Positions 1 through 14,729 of a stretch of DNA of 64,000 bases are shown piece by piece. Location of the stretch: the NCBI RefSeq assembly GCF_030936135.1, contig NC_082603.1:22782880-22846879 (forward strand). The letters run 5' to 3'. Positions within the stretch are counted from its first letter, which is position 1; the number at the start of each line of letters is the position of its first letter. Position numbers and translations under genes: made by a program. Below the pieces are notes generated by a model. That model searched no databases, had not been told where the DNA came from, and was given only the letters and a program-made list of their open reading frames with translations. The stretch is from Gavia stellata (lineage: Eukaryota > Chordata > Aves > Gaviiformes > Gaviidae).

Positions 1-2789
1 CTCTTCATAAGTAATGCAAATCATTCTGTGGAACAGAAATACAGCTCTAATAATATTTTTAATGTTCTTTAAATTCTTCAAGTGTTGATTCTGAGTGAAA
101 GTATTTTAAATATTTTAAAATATTTAAAATCTTCAGTCTTTCAAATAGTTTCCAGCTTTTACATAGATAGTCTCGGGGAAAAAATAACAGGGATATGCAT
201 ATCTGTGAGTATTTCTTGTGAGAACAGGGAGGGTGGTTCATATCCATAGTAAACAGAACAGCTGTGGCCTTGAAACGGTCACATGAAAGTGTAGATCAGG
301 ACATACATCCTCCAGCAAAAGAGTCTCCAGATCGCGAGGAGGCTGTGCAATACTAAGCAGCACTGTATTCAAGCATGCTGGTCTCCAGCTCTCCGGACTC
401 TCCCAGTACGCATCCCTCAGATGCAGAGCACCGTTTCAGCCTCCTGTTTTCCTCAGTACCAAGGAGGATAAAGGGGGACATTCAGAACCAGTATCAGTCA
501 TTTTTCACAAGTACAATCTCCCAGCCAGCACAAGAGAAGATGAGATCCATTCACTTTACCTCTTCAGAGACGTAAACCCCATTTTGCCAGAGAAATGTAT
601 TGACTAACGACTATAAACTAAGAGGATCTGAACTTATTCAAGGTAAACTGCTGTTTAGCAGCCATGCCTGAATCAAGAGCTTCCTTGAAGAATCACTTGG
701 CTGTTTTCCTTCTGATTTTTTATTTAGATTTGGATTGTTTTGAGTAGCATGTCTGATCTTATTTTATTTAAACAAGGCCGAGAACAAAGGCATAATATAA
801 GCATCATAGATGCAGTTAGAAACATTCAGTTCACACGTTCTGTTGAAAGCAGTTGTAATTATACTTCTGGGATACAGGAACAAGTACAAATAAATGTAAG
901 ACACCAAAACAGAAGCACTATTACCTTTAAGTCATGAGACTTACACCAGCTTACCTAGGAAGATCAAACTGGGGAAGACATTTCTCGTAACAGAAAGAAC
1001 CACAAGGAAGCTTACGGGTAGGTCAAGAAATGGCACCTTCGTTGTTTGAGGAGTTTTTTTAACTGAAGAGAATTGACCCATTAAAGGGCCTTACTTGGCA
1101 ACATAGTAGATCCTTCATCTCTTGAAGCCCTTTATATCACTATCCACACATTTCAGAGATACGCTAAGAGCTCAGACAGAAATTATGAGATGGATGCGGG
1201 AATTACAAGATCAGTACTAAGGTGTTATGCAAGAGGCTAGAATTGCCCAACTTTCAAAAATGACTGAAAGTCATTTTATTGCTCTGACTGGATCCCTGAT
1301 AGTATTTCTATTAAGTTAGCACATTCAATGAACCAAATTGGAAAAATGGACTTTTTTTTCCATTTCTTTTTTCTTTACATTTTGGCAAGCTCTCTGCTCT
1401 AATAAAAAACACACCTTTTTACAAACATTTCTTTCTCTGAGGCTAATACAGATTACTCCATATGGCAGCTGTTCAACTTATCCAGCCCTGTTATTAAATT
1501 TGTATGTGCTTCACTTTCACACATTTGGCAGATTGTCCTTTTTCCAGACCATATTTTTCTAATAGTCCTTTGTGCTTTTGATGCTTCATGTCTTTCTAAT
1601 CTTTCTCCTATTTTCCTTTCCCTTTGTCAATGGTTTGAGTCCCAGCCTCTGGCTGCAGCATGTTCCCAAAGCTATTTCTCGGAAGATATCCTGATATACT
1701 CCTGGGCTTTTGCCCACAGAGTCTGCTTACATGGCTTTATAACAAGAGCTGGGGATGAAGCTGTGTCCAAAAAAAAAAGACGGAGAAAATTAAAATTTTA
1801 ATAGTATTTCTACTCTGAATTGAAACAACCCCAAGATCTTATAAGGGAGACAATCATGTATTCTACCAACTTGCCAGGGGGGTATTTGTCAGGGATATGA
1901 CCAACCTGCCTCCAGACCCTCTTTTCCACGATTATGATTAGGGAACTGAACCTCATTTTTCCACTTTGTTAAGAGCACATCTTAAGTCATTAGGCCCTCT
2001 AGGTAGATTGAGCTATTCTGCTTTTTACAAGTAATAAAATATTTATTTCATCAGCTTGACTGTGCACCTTGCAATGAAGTGCTTGGCTGTTGCCTGGCTG
2101 AAGGAGTGCATAACTCCCTGTATAACCAGAATATCTTCAGCTATCAAACTGGATCAAATGGATTCAGAAAAATTTTTTATTTTGACAAATCAGATTTTTC
2201 AGCTTGGAAAAAAAAAGTCTATCAGACCAGATTTGTCAAAAGAATAAATCTAGCTTACCCGTAACCATCTCAACCATTATCATTTCAGATACGGTGTACG
2301 GCAGCACTTCAGCATGTTTCAGGTATCTTTCTAAATAGGCATTGTCACTTAAGAATATGGGGAATTTCACTTACAGTACACAGTAGTTATCTGCATGCAT
2401 TTTAAATATTCTGCTGCCTTCACATTTATAATCCATTTATAACTCATTTTGTTTTCCTATTTCTAGCAATATATTACTAATTTGGCAGTAAAAATTCATG
2501 TTTTTACCTGCATAGACTAAAAGTGGCTTTACCTCTGATTCACTTGGATTGCCTCTGTGAGATTGCTAGTAGGCCATTTACTCCAATACTGCCTCAGCTG
2601 CATGATGTGTAGAATAACAACAGTGTATAGCAAGATTTGCTATAGAAAAGGACTTGAACATTTAATACAGAAGACATTTTAGAGGGCAAATTGTATGGGG
2701 TATGAATTTACATAAGCCAGTGTTAGATGATGCATTTGTATACAGCATGTAATATATTTGATTGATACTGCATTCATTCAATGATAAGA

Positions 2790-3010
2790 GAGGTGGATGA
2801 GAAAGCATTCCCCACCACACCAAGAAATGTTTTTTGAACCCGAGCTGAAAAATCCTGTTCCTCTATTGCCACGAGGCACTGCCAGAGAACAGACTGCACC
2901 AGCAAAGACTGACACGAAGAAGACAGGGAGTACCTCAGCCTTTCCCGCATCCTCCATCAGCACTCCCAGCAGCCCCGTCCTCCCTCAGGAGCAAGTGCAA
3001 GGTGTGCAAG
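2790..3010 (-). repeat. Possible CR1 LINE fragment
   Basis: The minus strand reads KAEVLPVFFVSVFAG, which resembles the KAEVLNAFFASVF stretch just upstream of the CR1 reverse transcriptase. The same stretch is seen as KAKVLSAFFASVS in the clear CR1 at 49-50.8 kb. No 3' end or octamer is present, so this would be an internal scrap. Adjoining sequence to about 3300 is also GC-richer than its surroundings and remains unexplained. Confidence 0.35.
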
Positions 3011-6000
3011 CCAGTCACTCCAGTGGCGCAAGGTACCGTCATCTGGAGCTCACCGTCCCCACCACCGCACTGAGGCAATCGGTCCCAAAGCGGTGCCCCC
3101 GCGCTCCCAGCGTGCCTTTTCACATCAACTGCTGCATTAGCTGCCTAGTCCCTGTTGGCACACCCCGTGCGCAGCAATCTGGTGCTGGTGAATAGTAAGC
3201 AGGACACAAGCCTCCTCTCTACTGGTCCCACACCCCGATTGCCTCCCTAGCTGGCTTTCAGTTCCCAGATGCAATAGACTCACCGCATGAACGGTGATCT
3301 GGCTGCACGCTCCTTTGTCCAGCGCCATGCTCCGAGCAGGAAACCTAGGCAGAAGCCCCACATGGATGCAGAAGCCCAACATTCATCCTGGTTTTACCAC
3401 ATTAACATTTTCACTCAAAAACATCAAGAAGAATCAAAGACGTGAAATATTTTTATCAGAAGCCAGCCCTCCTTGCCACTCTAAGATCCTTGCAAGACAG
3501 ACTGCTTGAATTGACCAAAACACAGGAGTCACCGAAAAACTTCAGAGTGCTGCTGTACGTACACCCCACCCGCACGACAGCACCTTTCCTCAGGCGCTCT
3601 GGACAAGGCCTTATAATGCTGCCTCATGCTTTTCAGGCCACGTGAGAACTGAATCCACCTCATTTGGGAGTTTTCTTGTAAAAAAAGAAAAAAGTACTCC
3701 AAAAGATCTCTATTGTGCAGATCAACCTACTATAGAAGACTTCAGATATTTTTTTTTTTCCCTCCAGAAAAACAGATGTCATTGGCTTTTCAGTTTCATC
3801 AGCCGTATTTAAAATAGATTCAGGCAAAGAGGTGAAAAAGTTTCACTCTTGCGAGCTCTTAAAGAAATAAGTAAATCCCCAGAGAAACTAGAAGCAGGAC
3901 TGATCTCTAGGAAAGGCAAGTAAGTGCAAATCAGGACACTGTGGAAGACACTGACGCCTCTTGCACTGAGACTAAAGCTCAGAAGAAACATTCATACAGT
4001 GGCATACCTTATTTTAGCCGGTTTGGGACTTTGTCATACAGGCTTGTTGAAAAAAAAAAAAAAGGCAGGCCTCCATTTTTTATTTGCTTTTAATAATGTT
4101 GTTTTACTCCTTTGCTCTGCCTGGAAGCAAGACAGATATTCCACTGTGAAAAAAAGGACATAAAAAAAAAAAAAAAAAAAGAGGTGAGATACCAGATCGA
4201 GGTTAACATAAATGAGACCCAGTGATGCCAGTGGAGATATTAGCCAAGTGATAACTACAGATCAGCTCTAATGAGCTGAGATTTTTGCCTGCAAGGGATG
4301 AGTTACTCTGTGAGTCAAAGGAATATTTTTAAGTGACAAATAAAATGCCACAGAGGGATTAATTGTTGCATTGTTAACTACTGATTACTCACACATATCA
4401 CAATATGTGGCTGCGTGATGTCATCTTTTAAACTCTCATCCCACACGAACATAATGAAGAGGTAATTACAAGAAGCTGGCTGGAAGTAATCTGAGGGAAG
4501 AGGCACGAAGCAGAAACTGCTGAAAAGGTTTTAATCTTGACAGAGAAGGAAGTGTCATTCCACATTTTCCAGGAGAAATTATCTTACCTGCATCTCCACG
4601 AACTCTGACAAAGCAGAGCTCCTTTCTTTGATCCCATATGTTTGTAAGCAAATAGAACACCTTTTTTCTTGTAAATCACACTGACTAAGAGCTGATCATA
4701 CAGAACCGAGGGAAAACAGTCTAGGAGAAAAACCACCCAAGGTGAAGGCAGGTCTGAGTCGTGCAGCTCGCTCTGTCCAACATGTTCTGTGAGACATGGA
4801 CAAAGTGTTTAAAATCCTCATTCCCTGAGGCATTTGGAAAAAAATCTACCATTAATCTCTAGTTTTCGGTTCTCTAGTCATTTTGCATTATGCTTTTGTC
4901 TATACATAGCTAGTCTTGGTTTAGATTATATGCTTTTCAGGACAGGTACTTGAGAGTAGATTTAGGTACTTCCCCAGACAGTGGAAACCTGATACAAAAA
5001 TCCAGGTTTACTACACTACAAACAATAAAGAAGAATTCTTTTACCAGACAAAGTAAATACACTCCTGTTCCATAAACTGAAGTGTTTAAACAGAATTATT
5101 TTTTCTGCTTACTTAACCCTGTCATCAATCATCACCCCCTTATAAATAATTCATGGTGATCACCTGTAGAAAATAGATTTCTTAAATTCATAAAATCTGC
5201 ATTGTCTGTCCACTTAAATGTATCACAGACCTGTTTTCTATCTGCACAGTGACAGTATCAGGTATAAATAATTTCAGTTTGGTTTTTAATGCCTTTGAGC
5301 CAGTTGCCATGGATTCTAAAGTACTTTCTGTGATGATTTTTGAGGGTAATGCTTTGAGAACTATTTATGACAGATGAGGATCTCTTGCAACAATTCAACA
5401 CTCCAGTCTAGCTTAATTTTTTGGCAATTTTTTCTACATGATGAGATTTAAGAAGATAACAATTCCAGAAGATGCATAAAGAAACAGTATGAAATCCTAA
5501 TTAATTATAATAAACAAGTTTCTGTTACCCACCTCTGTTTCTATGTAAACTGGCAAACACCAATTTAGTAAACAGGAAAGCCAAGGGATCTTGGATGTGA
5601 GATCATGGAAGATGGAGTGGCACTGGGAAGAAAGAAGATTGCAATCCCACTATCAAGTTGACAGTCCAAATGGTTCCAGGTTATTCATCATTTTATGCAT
5701 TCATTTATTCAAGTGCTCTCAGTAATAGAAGATTCAAATCCTTCTGCAGTAAAACGATTCAATAAAAGGAGTTTAGTGCTAAGGGTAAAATGGCTGAATT
5801 ACATACATAACACTACCTGTGTCATACTAATCCTAGCTGGCTTTTTTGCTAACTGTTAGGCCCTATTGCTTACTCTGGATATGGGAGTGAAGGTTTAATA
5901 AAACACTTCCCAAACTGCTATTTGCCTTAGAGCCGAATCAGATAATGCGGCAGGATGGTAATTATTTTTTTAACCAGCCAACTTCCATTCGTCGATATCA

Positions 6001-8308
6001 AGATGATTTTTGCAGTTGCGTTCGTTATGGTGGAAACATCATGGATACTAGGCAGTCTATCGTTCACATACAAGGAATAACAGACCTGTAAAAACAGTGT
6101 GATAAGACGGTTCTTTCAGACTCATTGGCAGGAACAGCGAGGCCTCAAACACAAGATACAGCTGGAAAGAATAGAAAAATGGGCTACAGTGCAAAGCCTG
6201 ACAAAAGCTGAACTGGGTGGACAAAGCGACTCCCTTATTGTTCAGTGTTGTTGGCAAGCTTAAAGGCACAAAGGAGAAGAATGAAAGCTGTAACCAAGCG
6301 AAACTGTCAAAGGGACGATTCCGACATGGAGCAAAGATGAAGAAAATAAAGCATGTTGGAAAAAGCAGTTTGGAAACAATGAGCAAAGCAACTACCCCCT
6401 GCCCTCAAACCATCGAAATAAACCAGGAATTTACACCCTTCACTCGTGCCATCAACATTTCTCTTAAAAATAATGCAGCAAAGTTGTAAATATGCATTCA
6501 GGCACTTCTGTGAACATTAACCACCTTCTTACTAAAACAGCAGTGACTACAGTCTTATTTATCAAGCTCATAAAGCCGTATTTTTATGCAATGAAAATTG
6601 TCATCATTAAGAAATATTGCAAAGTGGTCAGGCTGATTATCACACATTGCACCTGCAAGTAATAAAGCAGCATGCCTGCAGCTCCACTCCCACATTTCCA
6701 AGTGCCAGATAAATAAGATATAATAATGATTTGCAACAAGTCTTGAAAAACATTCTCTTCCCTATAAATACTATTGAGACAGGCTATTTTCTTACATATG
6801 TATTAATGCATTTAATTGAAAACCCAAGGCAGCTGTTACACTGCTATTCGTTTTATTACAGCCATAAAAATAATGGATGTTCAACACAGAGCTGAATACA
6901 GATTACAGCCAAAGCTATTTACTAATTCCTTTTCTCCTGATCATTCAGGAGACTAACCACGAATTTGAAAGGCCAGAAATACAGGGGAAGAGCATATTGT
7001 AGCGAGTTTAGCAGGGTACAAATCTCAGACATTTTTGTATTCACTAGGGACTAGAAATCTAGAGAACATAGTGTCCCAAGCAACACTCTGCAGCACGACC
7101 AATGGACACTATGTTGTCTGCACCCCTTCTTCAATCAGCCATAGCTAGAAGCTAAGCAGAACTTAGCTCTTCCCCCTCACATGTCCTGGGCAATTCAATG
7201 CCTACACTTGAATATTGCTGAAGACCAGAACTTCTCTCAGGTGTTCCTGGGGGTAGGATGAAACCTTGGCAGATGACGCCTCCTCCGCCTTCAAAAGTTG
7301 TAGTGCTGGCTTTAAGCATAGGACTAGGACAGGAAAATTACTGTTGTGCACCAAATCCATACAAAAATCAGGATCCAGTTGCTACCATTGAAGGAAAAGT
7401 CAAGAGGATCAGTAGCTCTTGGTGGAAGTGATCATCCCAAGACCCAGAAACAGTAGCAAACTTAACCCTGCAGAGGCACCTCCTTCCCTTCCCTGACACC
7501 GCTCCCCTTCTTTTGGCACATACTGTGCCAAAAAAAAAAAAGGAAAGTCTTGGCTTAGCCATCTGCCTCCATACCTTTGGAGCAGCAAAATCCAAGATCT
7601 CCTACCCTGCTGAGAAACCTCAAGCGGACTTTGGCATTGTACTTCAGCCAAAAAGGCAAGTTCCTTCACTCTTTATAATCTTATCAGCCTTTTCCAAACC
7701 TGCCCACATTTAAATGAGCCTGGGAAAGTTTGAAACACCTGGTAATTCAATACAGCCAAAGCAATTCTTGGGACTGGAAGGAACCTACCAGGGGATCACA
7801 CCTTGTTTGCTGGTACTCCAGCAACTATATCATATAGCCTCTTTTCATAAAGGTTAAAGTTCTGCCCTAAAACCAGCCTGGTTTTTGTCCCCATTGCGCT
7901 TTTCCATTTGTGGTTAGAAATCCTCCTTAGGGTTTCCAGACTGAAGGCAGTTCGCGGCCACGTAATACGCACATGTATTTTTGGCAATGCAATTGGTTAA
8001 CTTGAAGAATTCTTCCCTCTGCAAGATTTTTGCCATCCTAACACATTTTTTTGTTGCTTTCACTGTGCCAAAGAATAAAGGTTCTTCAGTTTGGTCTTTA
8101 AAGATTCTCGTGATCATCTTATTAGGCTTTTTTTTCTAAATCTGTCCAGTGTTTAAACAACCAGGGGAAGCCTGCGCTGAGCACATTGTTGCAGATAAAA
8201 ATCTCACCGTGGCCCTGGGTAACAACATTACCTCCCAGCTTCTCCTGGATTTCCTCCCTGTGATGCACACCACAGTCATTTTTTCCCCAGATTCAGCCCT
8301 CTGGTGAC

Positions 8309-8335
8309 TTACAGTCACTCTATGAATGACTGTAA
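8309..8335. repeat. Short perfect inverted repeat
   Basis: TTACAGTCA and TGACTGTAA flank a 9-base loop, giving a perfect 9-bp stem. There is no adjacent gene. It may well be a chance palindrome. Confidence 0.6.
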
Positions 8336-11300
8336 ATCAAGGTATTTTTCATCTATCATCTCAAATGAAGACTTTCCCTCAGTTATTAGTCCCTGAAGTT
8401 ATGACCTTTCATTTTAGACTATTGAAATTTTATTAGTCAAGTTTTAAAGGCCATCTTCTTGGATAATACTCCACTATTCTGTAGTTATGTCGCCTTTCCC
8501 AGTTTGTGTCATCAGCAATCTCATTAACCTAAGCCTATTCTTTCTGCCAAGGTAATTTTCTTTTTTTTTTTTTTTTTTCTTTTTTTAAAAGAGATCAGTC
8601 CCAAGATCAATTCTTGAGAAAGCCTTCTGGCAAACTTTCTAGCTCAGTAGTTTGACCATTAGCATAACTCAATAGAGAAGGGTTGTTTCCCTCTCAGGCA
8701 ATGCTTTAGCTGCCTTGGACCTTATAGACCAAACCATCTTAGTGGCAATTCACTCCAGCCAAGAACCTTGCCAAGAAAGTTGCACATTCAATAGATGGTA
8801 CACAGTTCACTATGTTTGAACAGATAACTAACACTGAAGTTATATTCACTTATCTGTGATATTGAAAGGTAAGTATTGCCTTATTCTTTACCAAATGAGA
8901 AAGCATTTGCACTAGTATCATGTCTGTCTAGAGCTTCACCTCTACTCACAATGCTTCTGGTCCTGGAAATAGGTCATACTTGTAAATTTGTAACATTTAT
9001 TTTGATCATAGTTCGTCCCGTTCTTTCCTGGTTCACTTTATAGATAATGAAAACATATCAACCATGAAACAAAATGCTATTTTGTTTTGTTAACATACAA
9101 AGGATGAGGTCAACCTCTGCTTTTGTAGTCCTACAATTAGAATTTCTTCACTACCAAGTTTGTGCTAATGACAAACATCCATTGGGCATTTCAGGTATTT
9201 TTACCAACAGAGCTGAAATTTATGTCATTCTGTCGATCAGTTTCTGTATCTGATAATTAAAAATTTAGGTTATCTAGAAATACTTCAAAAAAGGCTTACT
9301 GGTTTCAAAACTTAAGATCAGCAATTAAAGTTATCTCTAAAAATACTCATTGGAAAAAAAGTCTGCATGGTGAAAATAAGGACGTTTGGAAAGGATGTGT
9401 GAATGGTTTTGATAGAGATTTCAATATTATGAATGCCTGGAGAATATGACTTGCAATGGATTTACCATGCGTTCTTTCCCTTTTCAAGCCAGAGAGAATT
9501 CATATGTATGAAGTACAAATTGGTGCCTTGACTGGCACTGACAACTGGAAGAGTTGTCAAGTGAAAGGATTAGACAAATCATTGTTAGATCATCAAGCAC
9601 AACTTGTAACCCTAAGTCTGTCATTAAAAGCTTTTTCCATTAAGCTAAAGTTTTCCTCCCTGACTGTTCACCATTCTGTAAACTTATTTCCTTATTAAAA
9701 GTACAAAAAAGATTTGTGAATACTTAATAAAACAATCTTTTTAGTAAGCAGAAACTTGCATTCTTGGATATTGCCAAGTATTGTGGTGCAATATGTTTCT
9801 CCAATTAGAGTTCATCTGACATTCAAATACCTTGTTTCTTTTACGTAGTTAATTAATGAAGTTCATGCTCCAAAAAGAAACATTAATAATAAAATATTTA
9901 ACTATTCATCCCAAAAGAAGACAGGAGAAAACAAGTCTCTATAAAGCACATTTAGTAATCAAAAATTTTAATATTATAGCAAATCTTGTTTTCATTCTTT
10001 CTGCTTCTGTGAAAAGTTCAGACACGCAATGGCTAGAGAAACAGAACAGAAAAGCTTTGGGGACCGTTGTTTGTAACCTTTGAGTTCAGACAAACCTATC
10101 TCCCTCCAAAGAGAAAAAAATACAGTTAATTTCCAAGATAAAACACCCAGGCTTACAAAACTCATTAGACATTAATTTATATGCTACATCCATGAGCCCA
10201 CATTCCTAGTAAATATTAAGAGGGCAGGATAGTGGCTGCACCCTGGCAAGCAGTCAAGGAACCATAGAAGCAGGTCTGCTGACCAAAACCACTGGGGCCA
10301 AGTACCCAACATCCACACTAATCCTGTGTCAGGGATTTACTTTGAACTAGCTCTAGTCTGACCCATAGACTCAACCCCCCTTAGCAGTTGGAAAAGTTAG
10401 AAACTAAGTTATCCAGCCAGTGCTCTTCCAGTTTTACTCATTGATTTATACCCCAGCCAGTCTGGCGGCTATGTTAGGAAACCAGGGAGAAGGATGATAG
10501 GACCAGTTCCTCACATGTACCAACAAATGATTATCCTCATAACTGCAATGGCAGAGCACTTCGTCCTATGTGAAGAAGCCCACTTTCCTTTTCTGATCCA
10601 CGACCCTGTCTGCCCTGCTATAAGCCCCTGTGCTTTGCACACAGTTTTATGTATCAGTTTCCGGAGACCATGCTCAGCAAACACGACTGGGGCAGCAAGA
10701 TTAAAGGAGGTGACACAAGGATTTGGGAAGAAAGGTTTGGATTTGTTCTCATGGTCAGTCATGTTCTTCATCCGAGCTCTTGGAAAACTCCTACCTTACG
10801 CCACAAGCTGGGGTTACCTGTTGAGCTTTTGAATAGCAGTTACTCTTTTCTCCAGTGATGATTTCCTAATAATTTACAAAGCATTCTTACTATGTGGTGA
10901 TTGTTTTGGCAGGATTTTCAGACAAAAGATTTTACCAGATACCACCTTCTCTGTTCCTCTTCAGCACCTGATACACACAGGTCACTGCAGCAGAAGTACT
11001 GCAGTAAGGACTGTAAAAAGTGGAACTGCCAGATAACCTTTCATTTCAAAGAAAAGCAGACATTTATTTCTCCCTGATTCTTTCCTCTTTCAAATACTAT
11101 ATAGTAAAATTAAGCTTATGACAACTTGAAAACCTGTACTAGTTCTCAGGGAACTGGGAGAACCCCACAGGCTAATGATTCCACTACAAAACCAACAGCT
11201 ACATTTTTCTGAAAGAGCTCTGACATAGCAATAGAGATTTAGGTAAGGACTGACATTGTTTAAAGAAAACTGAAAAAGCTGTTCACAACCTCTCTGTTTA

Positions 11301-14300
11301 CAAGCAACAAGAGTTGAGAGATAGGACAGCCTAAACACATCAAGAGGTTGCTTCTGTTCAATCTACAGACCTTATGTTATTCTATTTAAAGCCCAGTGCA
11401 TGTGTTTCAATAAAAAAAAGAGGTATTTTCTTTACATTTATGCTGTCTCAATCTTTTTCTTCTTTTTAGTTGTCATTCCCTGAATCTCACACATTGAACA
11501 TACCTTTTCCGGGGACAAAGTCTGTACTGCAGACTGAGTATTTCTTAATCAAACACTGTTACTATTTACAAGTATCTTCAAGAAACGCTGAGGATTTTCC
11601 CTACCTTTGACTTCCAACCCTGTAAATTTGTTCATATTTTCATAAACTAAATCACAGGTCTTTCAAAGTATAACAACATCTAAAGGCAAAATGCCTTACG
11701 AACATAGGGAGTCAGAGACTGGAAAAGAAAACAATAGTGAATATAAATTTCAGATTAAGCTCTTACTGCTAGAGTTGAGTTCTGAAGTTCATCGCAAACA
11801 GGCATTTGATTTCAAAAGGGCAAATAGTCAACACCCTGACTTATAATTGTTCTGAAGTATTTCCTGGCATAAAGAAAACTAAGAGTAACATATCATTTTA
11901 CTACAATATTCAGACTTTGGAATACAAATTCTCAAAGCTGTTTTCATGAAAAACAATATGCAATTTGAAAAGTAGCAGAAGCTCACATTAAAAAGCAGGA
12001 AAAAAAAGTCTACAATTTGGTTTTCTGTCATCACAGATGGCACTTTAAAAACTTTATACCCAGCTTTACATCTTGCCTGATAGCTTTTTCTTAACAAAAT
12101 ATTATAAGTTAGCTTAACTTGAAGATCAATATTTCACTCTCAAATACAAAGAACAAGATTTTCAAAGCTTTATATTACATTTATCTCAAAAAAATAAAAA
12201 GGAAATAGACAAATTGTGAAGAAAATCATATAGAAAAATAAGAATATATGCATTATTCAAATCAAGGTGCAAATGTGAATAGCAGATGAGATTTTCCCAA
12301 ATACACTGATTATATTAATAGCTATTTGAATAACAACTGTATTACGAACAGGGTTGCATAAAGTAAAATTTAACTGAAGCAACATCTGGCATACTAAAGG
12401 TGTCACAAAAGATGTATCTGTAATTTGCAAAATTAGTGCCTTTCAGAGTGTGAAATATTCATTGCTCATAGTATTTTTAAGATTATGAGCTCAGAACTTT
12501 ATGAACACCAGATTTCATGAAATGCCTCTGTCGCATCTAAAGACTATTGCTTACAGAGAAAAACAGTGGCGTATTTTCCGTCATCCTGAATCTAGCAATA
12601 AGTCTGGAAGTAAAGGCACAAATAATTGCATATATCTGCCAGCTCCCTCCATGCTGTGCACCAAGAGCAAGAAGTACTTATCGTACTTTATAAGGTAGTG
12701 TGATTTTCATGTGACAACTTATTCATGCATAGCTGGAAAATGCAAATAATCTACTAAACTGGGTAGTGGTATCATTGTGTCTTATGTGCTGGAAATAGTG
12801 TATACGTAAATGAGAACTCAGAAAAATTATTAAGATATATCGACATACTTTATTGCAGTAAATGCTAGTAAAATTGCAACCACTATTTAAATCTTAGTTC
12901 TGAAATAAACACCACAATAATAGGCCACTATGACAAGAGACAGTTCTGTGCAGAATTAGAGCTTCAGAGATTATTTTTATCTCACTATTTTATCAGTGTA
13001 ATAAGACAAATTATCCTCTGAAGATAAACTGGTTGAACAACATTAATTCCTCAAAATAAAATGAGCAGCCAAAACACATGAGGGATTATCTGCTACAGGT
13101 AACATTTCATGTATTATTTTATGACTCTTCCACAGTACATTTTTTTTGCTGTTTAAGAAGGAATTCTTAACTTTAACTGATTTTATAATCACTGGCATGT
13201 TGGTTACTAACATTAGTGTACACAAACGTTTCCACAAAATTTGACATTTGAGTTTTATATAGAACAATTTAAAACCGACAGGGGATTCTTGACATTTCAT
13301 TTTTCCTTTTCACCTAGAAGCTTAAAGAATAAATGATATGTCCCACAATACTTTAATTCTTCATTACCAAGACTACATTATTTAAGTAGCCCTGTGCAAG
13401 ACTGAGAGTGTGCTCAACTGCAACAGAAGGTTGTGGGCTCAGACCTGTAGTTATTAAATACAGAGAAATGCTATCCACCTTGTGCTCTGTCCTAAAATTA
13501 CACTCCTTTCTCAAAATAATACATCCTTGTGGCCCCAGTTGAGCAATGAGATGTATAAAATTTAACCACCTCCTTAAAAAGTTTCCTTAATTTTGTTTTC
13601 AAGTTTTACTAAAATTCAAATTTTCTTGTAAAATTATGTATTTTTGCTTCTCATAACTTGAGAATAGCCTAAATTTTTCTATCTATATGTATTTCTACAT
13701 ATAGACATTGATCATGATCACACCTGTTTGAAGATACATATAGATTTCATCCCACACGGGTGATATGAAGCACTAGCACAATTAAGAGAAATTTTGACAT
13801 GTTTGAACTTCTTAAATACAATAAAACATATGAGCTCCCTACCACTCTGTACTACTCATTCATAAAAAGGAGTATCTATATTATGTGAAAGCTTGTCCTT
13901 AAATCAGAGATACAAGAGCAAAATATTCACAACAGCATTTATAACATTGGAGATTATCCCCATTGAAAGACCACTGAACAGTATTTATAAGACTTCATAC
14001 AATATTTCATAACTAGAAAAAAATATTCACTTATTATAACACATGTAAAAGACTGAAGTGGCGTTTAGGAGCCTTCCGAAATAACATAGTAAAGAGAATA
14101 AAGACTTGTTCTCTCAATGATACTTCAAAGTGTCATGGTTTTAGGCAAAAAAAAAAAAAATCATTGACATAAAGCGTGTAAAATTATTGGCATAGTCTTT
14201 ATGTTAAAGAGATCTCTGCAAGACAGTGAAAGACATTTTCCTCAGAAGAAAAGTAACTAGGTAATGATTTAGAAAAAACTTTTGTAATATCTATTATTTT

Positions 14301-14729
14301 ATATGCTTATGCAAATATAAAAGTACTAAAAAGCTATGACACCTTCCCAGGTCAGGCCCCACGTTCTTGTTCAATTTCATTTTCAAGGACACTCACGACA
14401 TGTTATTTGGCTATAACAATCACTTGAAAGTAACTTTTTCTAAGCAAATGAGCAAATATCTTTCTTGATTAAAACAAAGCACAGTAAAAACTGATACAGA
14501 ATCTAGTTATGAGTAAAAACAAAACTTATTGCATTGCTCTTCATTAAATACAGAGTGAAGACGAGGATAAATGCAGGCATAGCAGATGTGTTAAAAGAGA
14601 CAGTTCATTTTTAATAATCTGAGATTTATTAGCAAAATATTATCAGTTAAAATGTTTATGTACTATATAATTGGAAATCCTAACATCTAAAATTAGTTTA
14701 ATGTATTTTTCAGGGTTTAGGCATGTATT

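Larger units (their letters stand above)
1..14729. other. Intergenic DNA downstream of GIPC2
   Basis: This is AT-rich sequence with frequent stops in all frames. I see no exon with both splice sites and a recognisable protein. Homopolymer runs occur at about 4160-4180 (A), 8560-8580 (T) and 14147-14160 (A). Sub-blocks are listed separately: a CR1-like scrap near 2.8-3.0 kb, a short hairpin at 8309-8335, and non-coding stretches near 4.2 and 6.5 kb that look possibly conserved. In mammals PTGFR is the next gene on this side; no part of it is recognisable here. Confidence 0.6.

Noticed and set aside
2797-3195. 132-codon plus-strand open frame
   Set aside because: Lies in a GC-richer patch, is rich in S, P and A, and is antisense to a CR1-like scrap; no family match.
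7065-7115. 12-bp inverted repeat (AACATAGTGTCC / GGACACTATGTT)
   Set aside because: A stem of this size is expected about once by chance in a window this long; no terminator or transposon context.
10494-10832. 112-codon plus-strand open frame
   Set aside because: No family, no splice context, and an overlapping antisense frame of similar quality.
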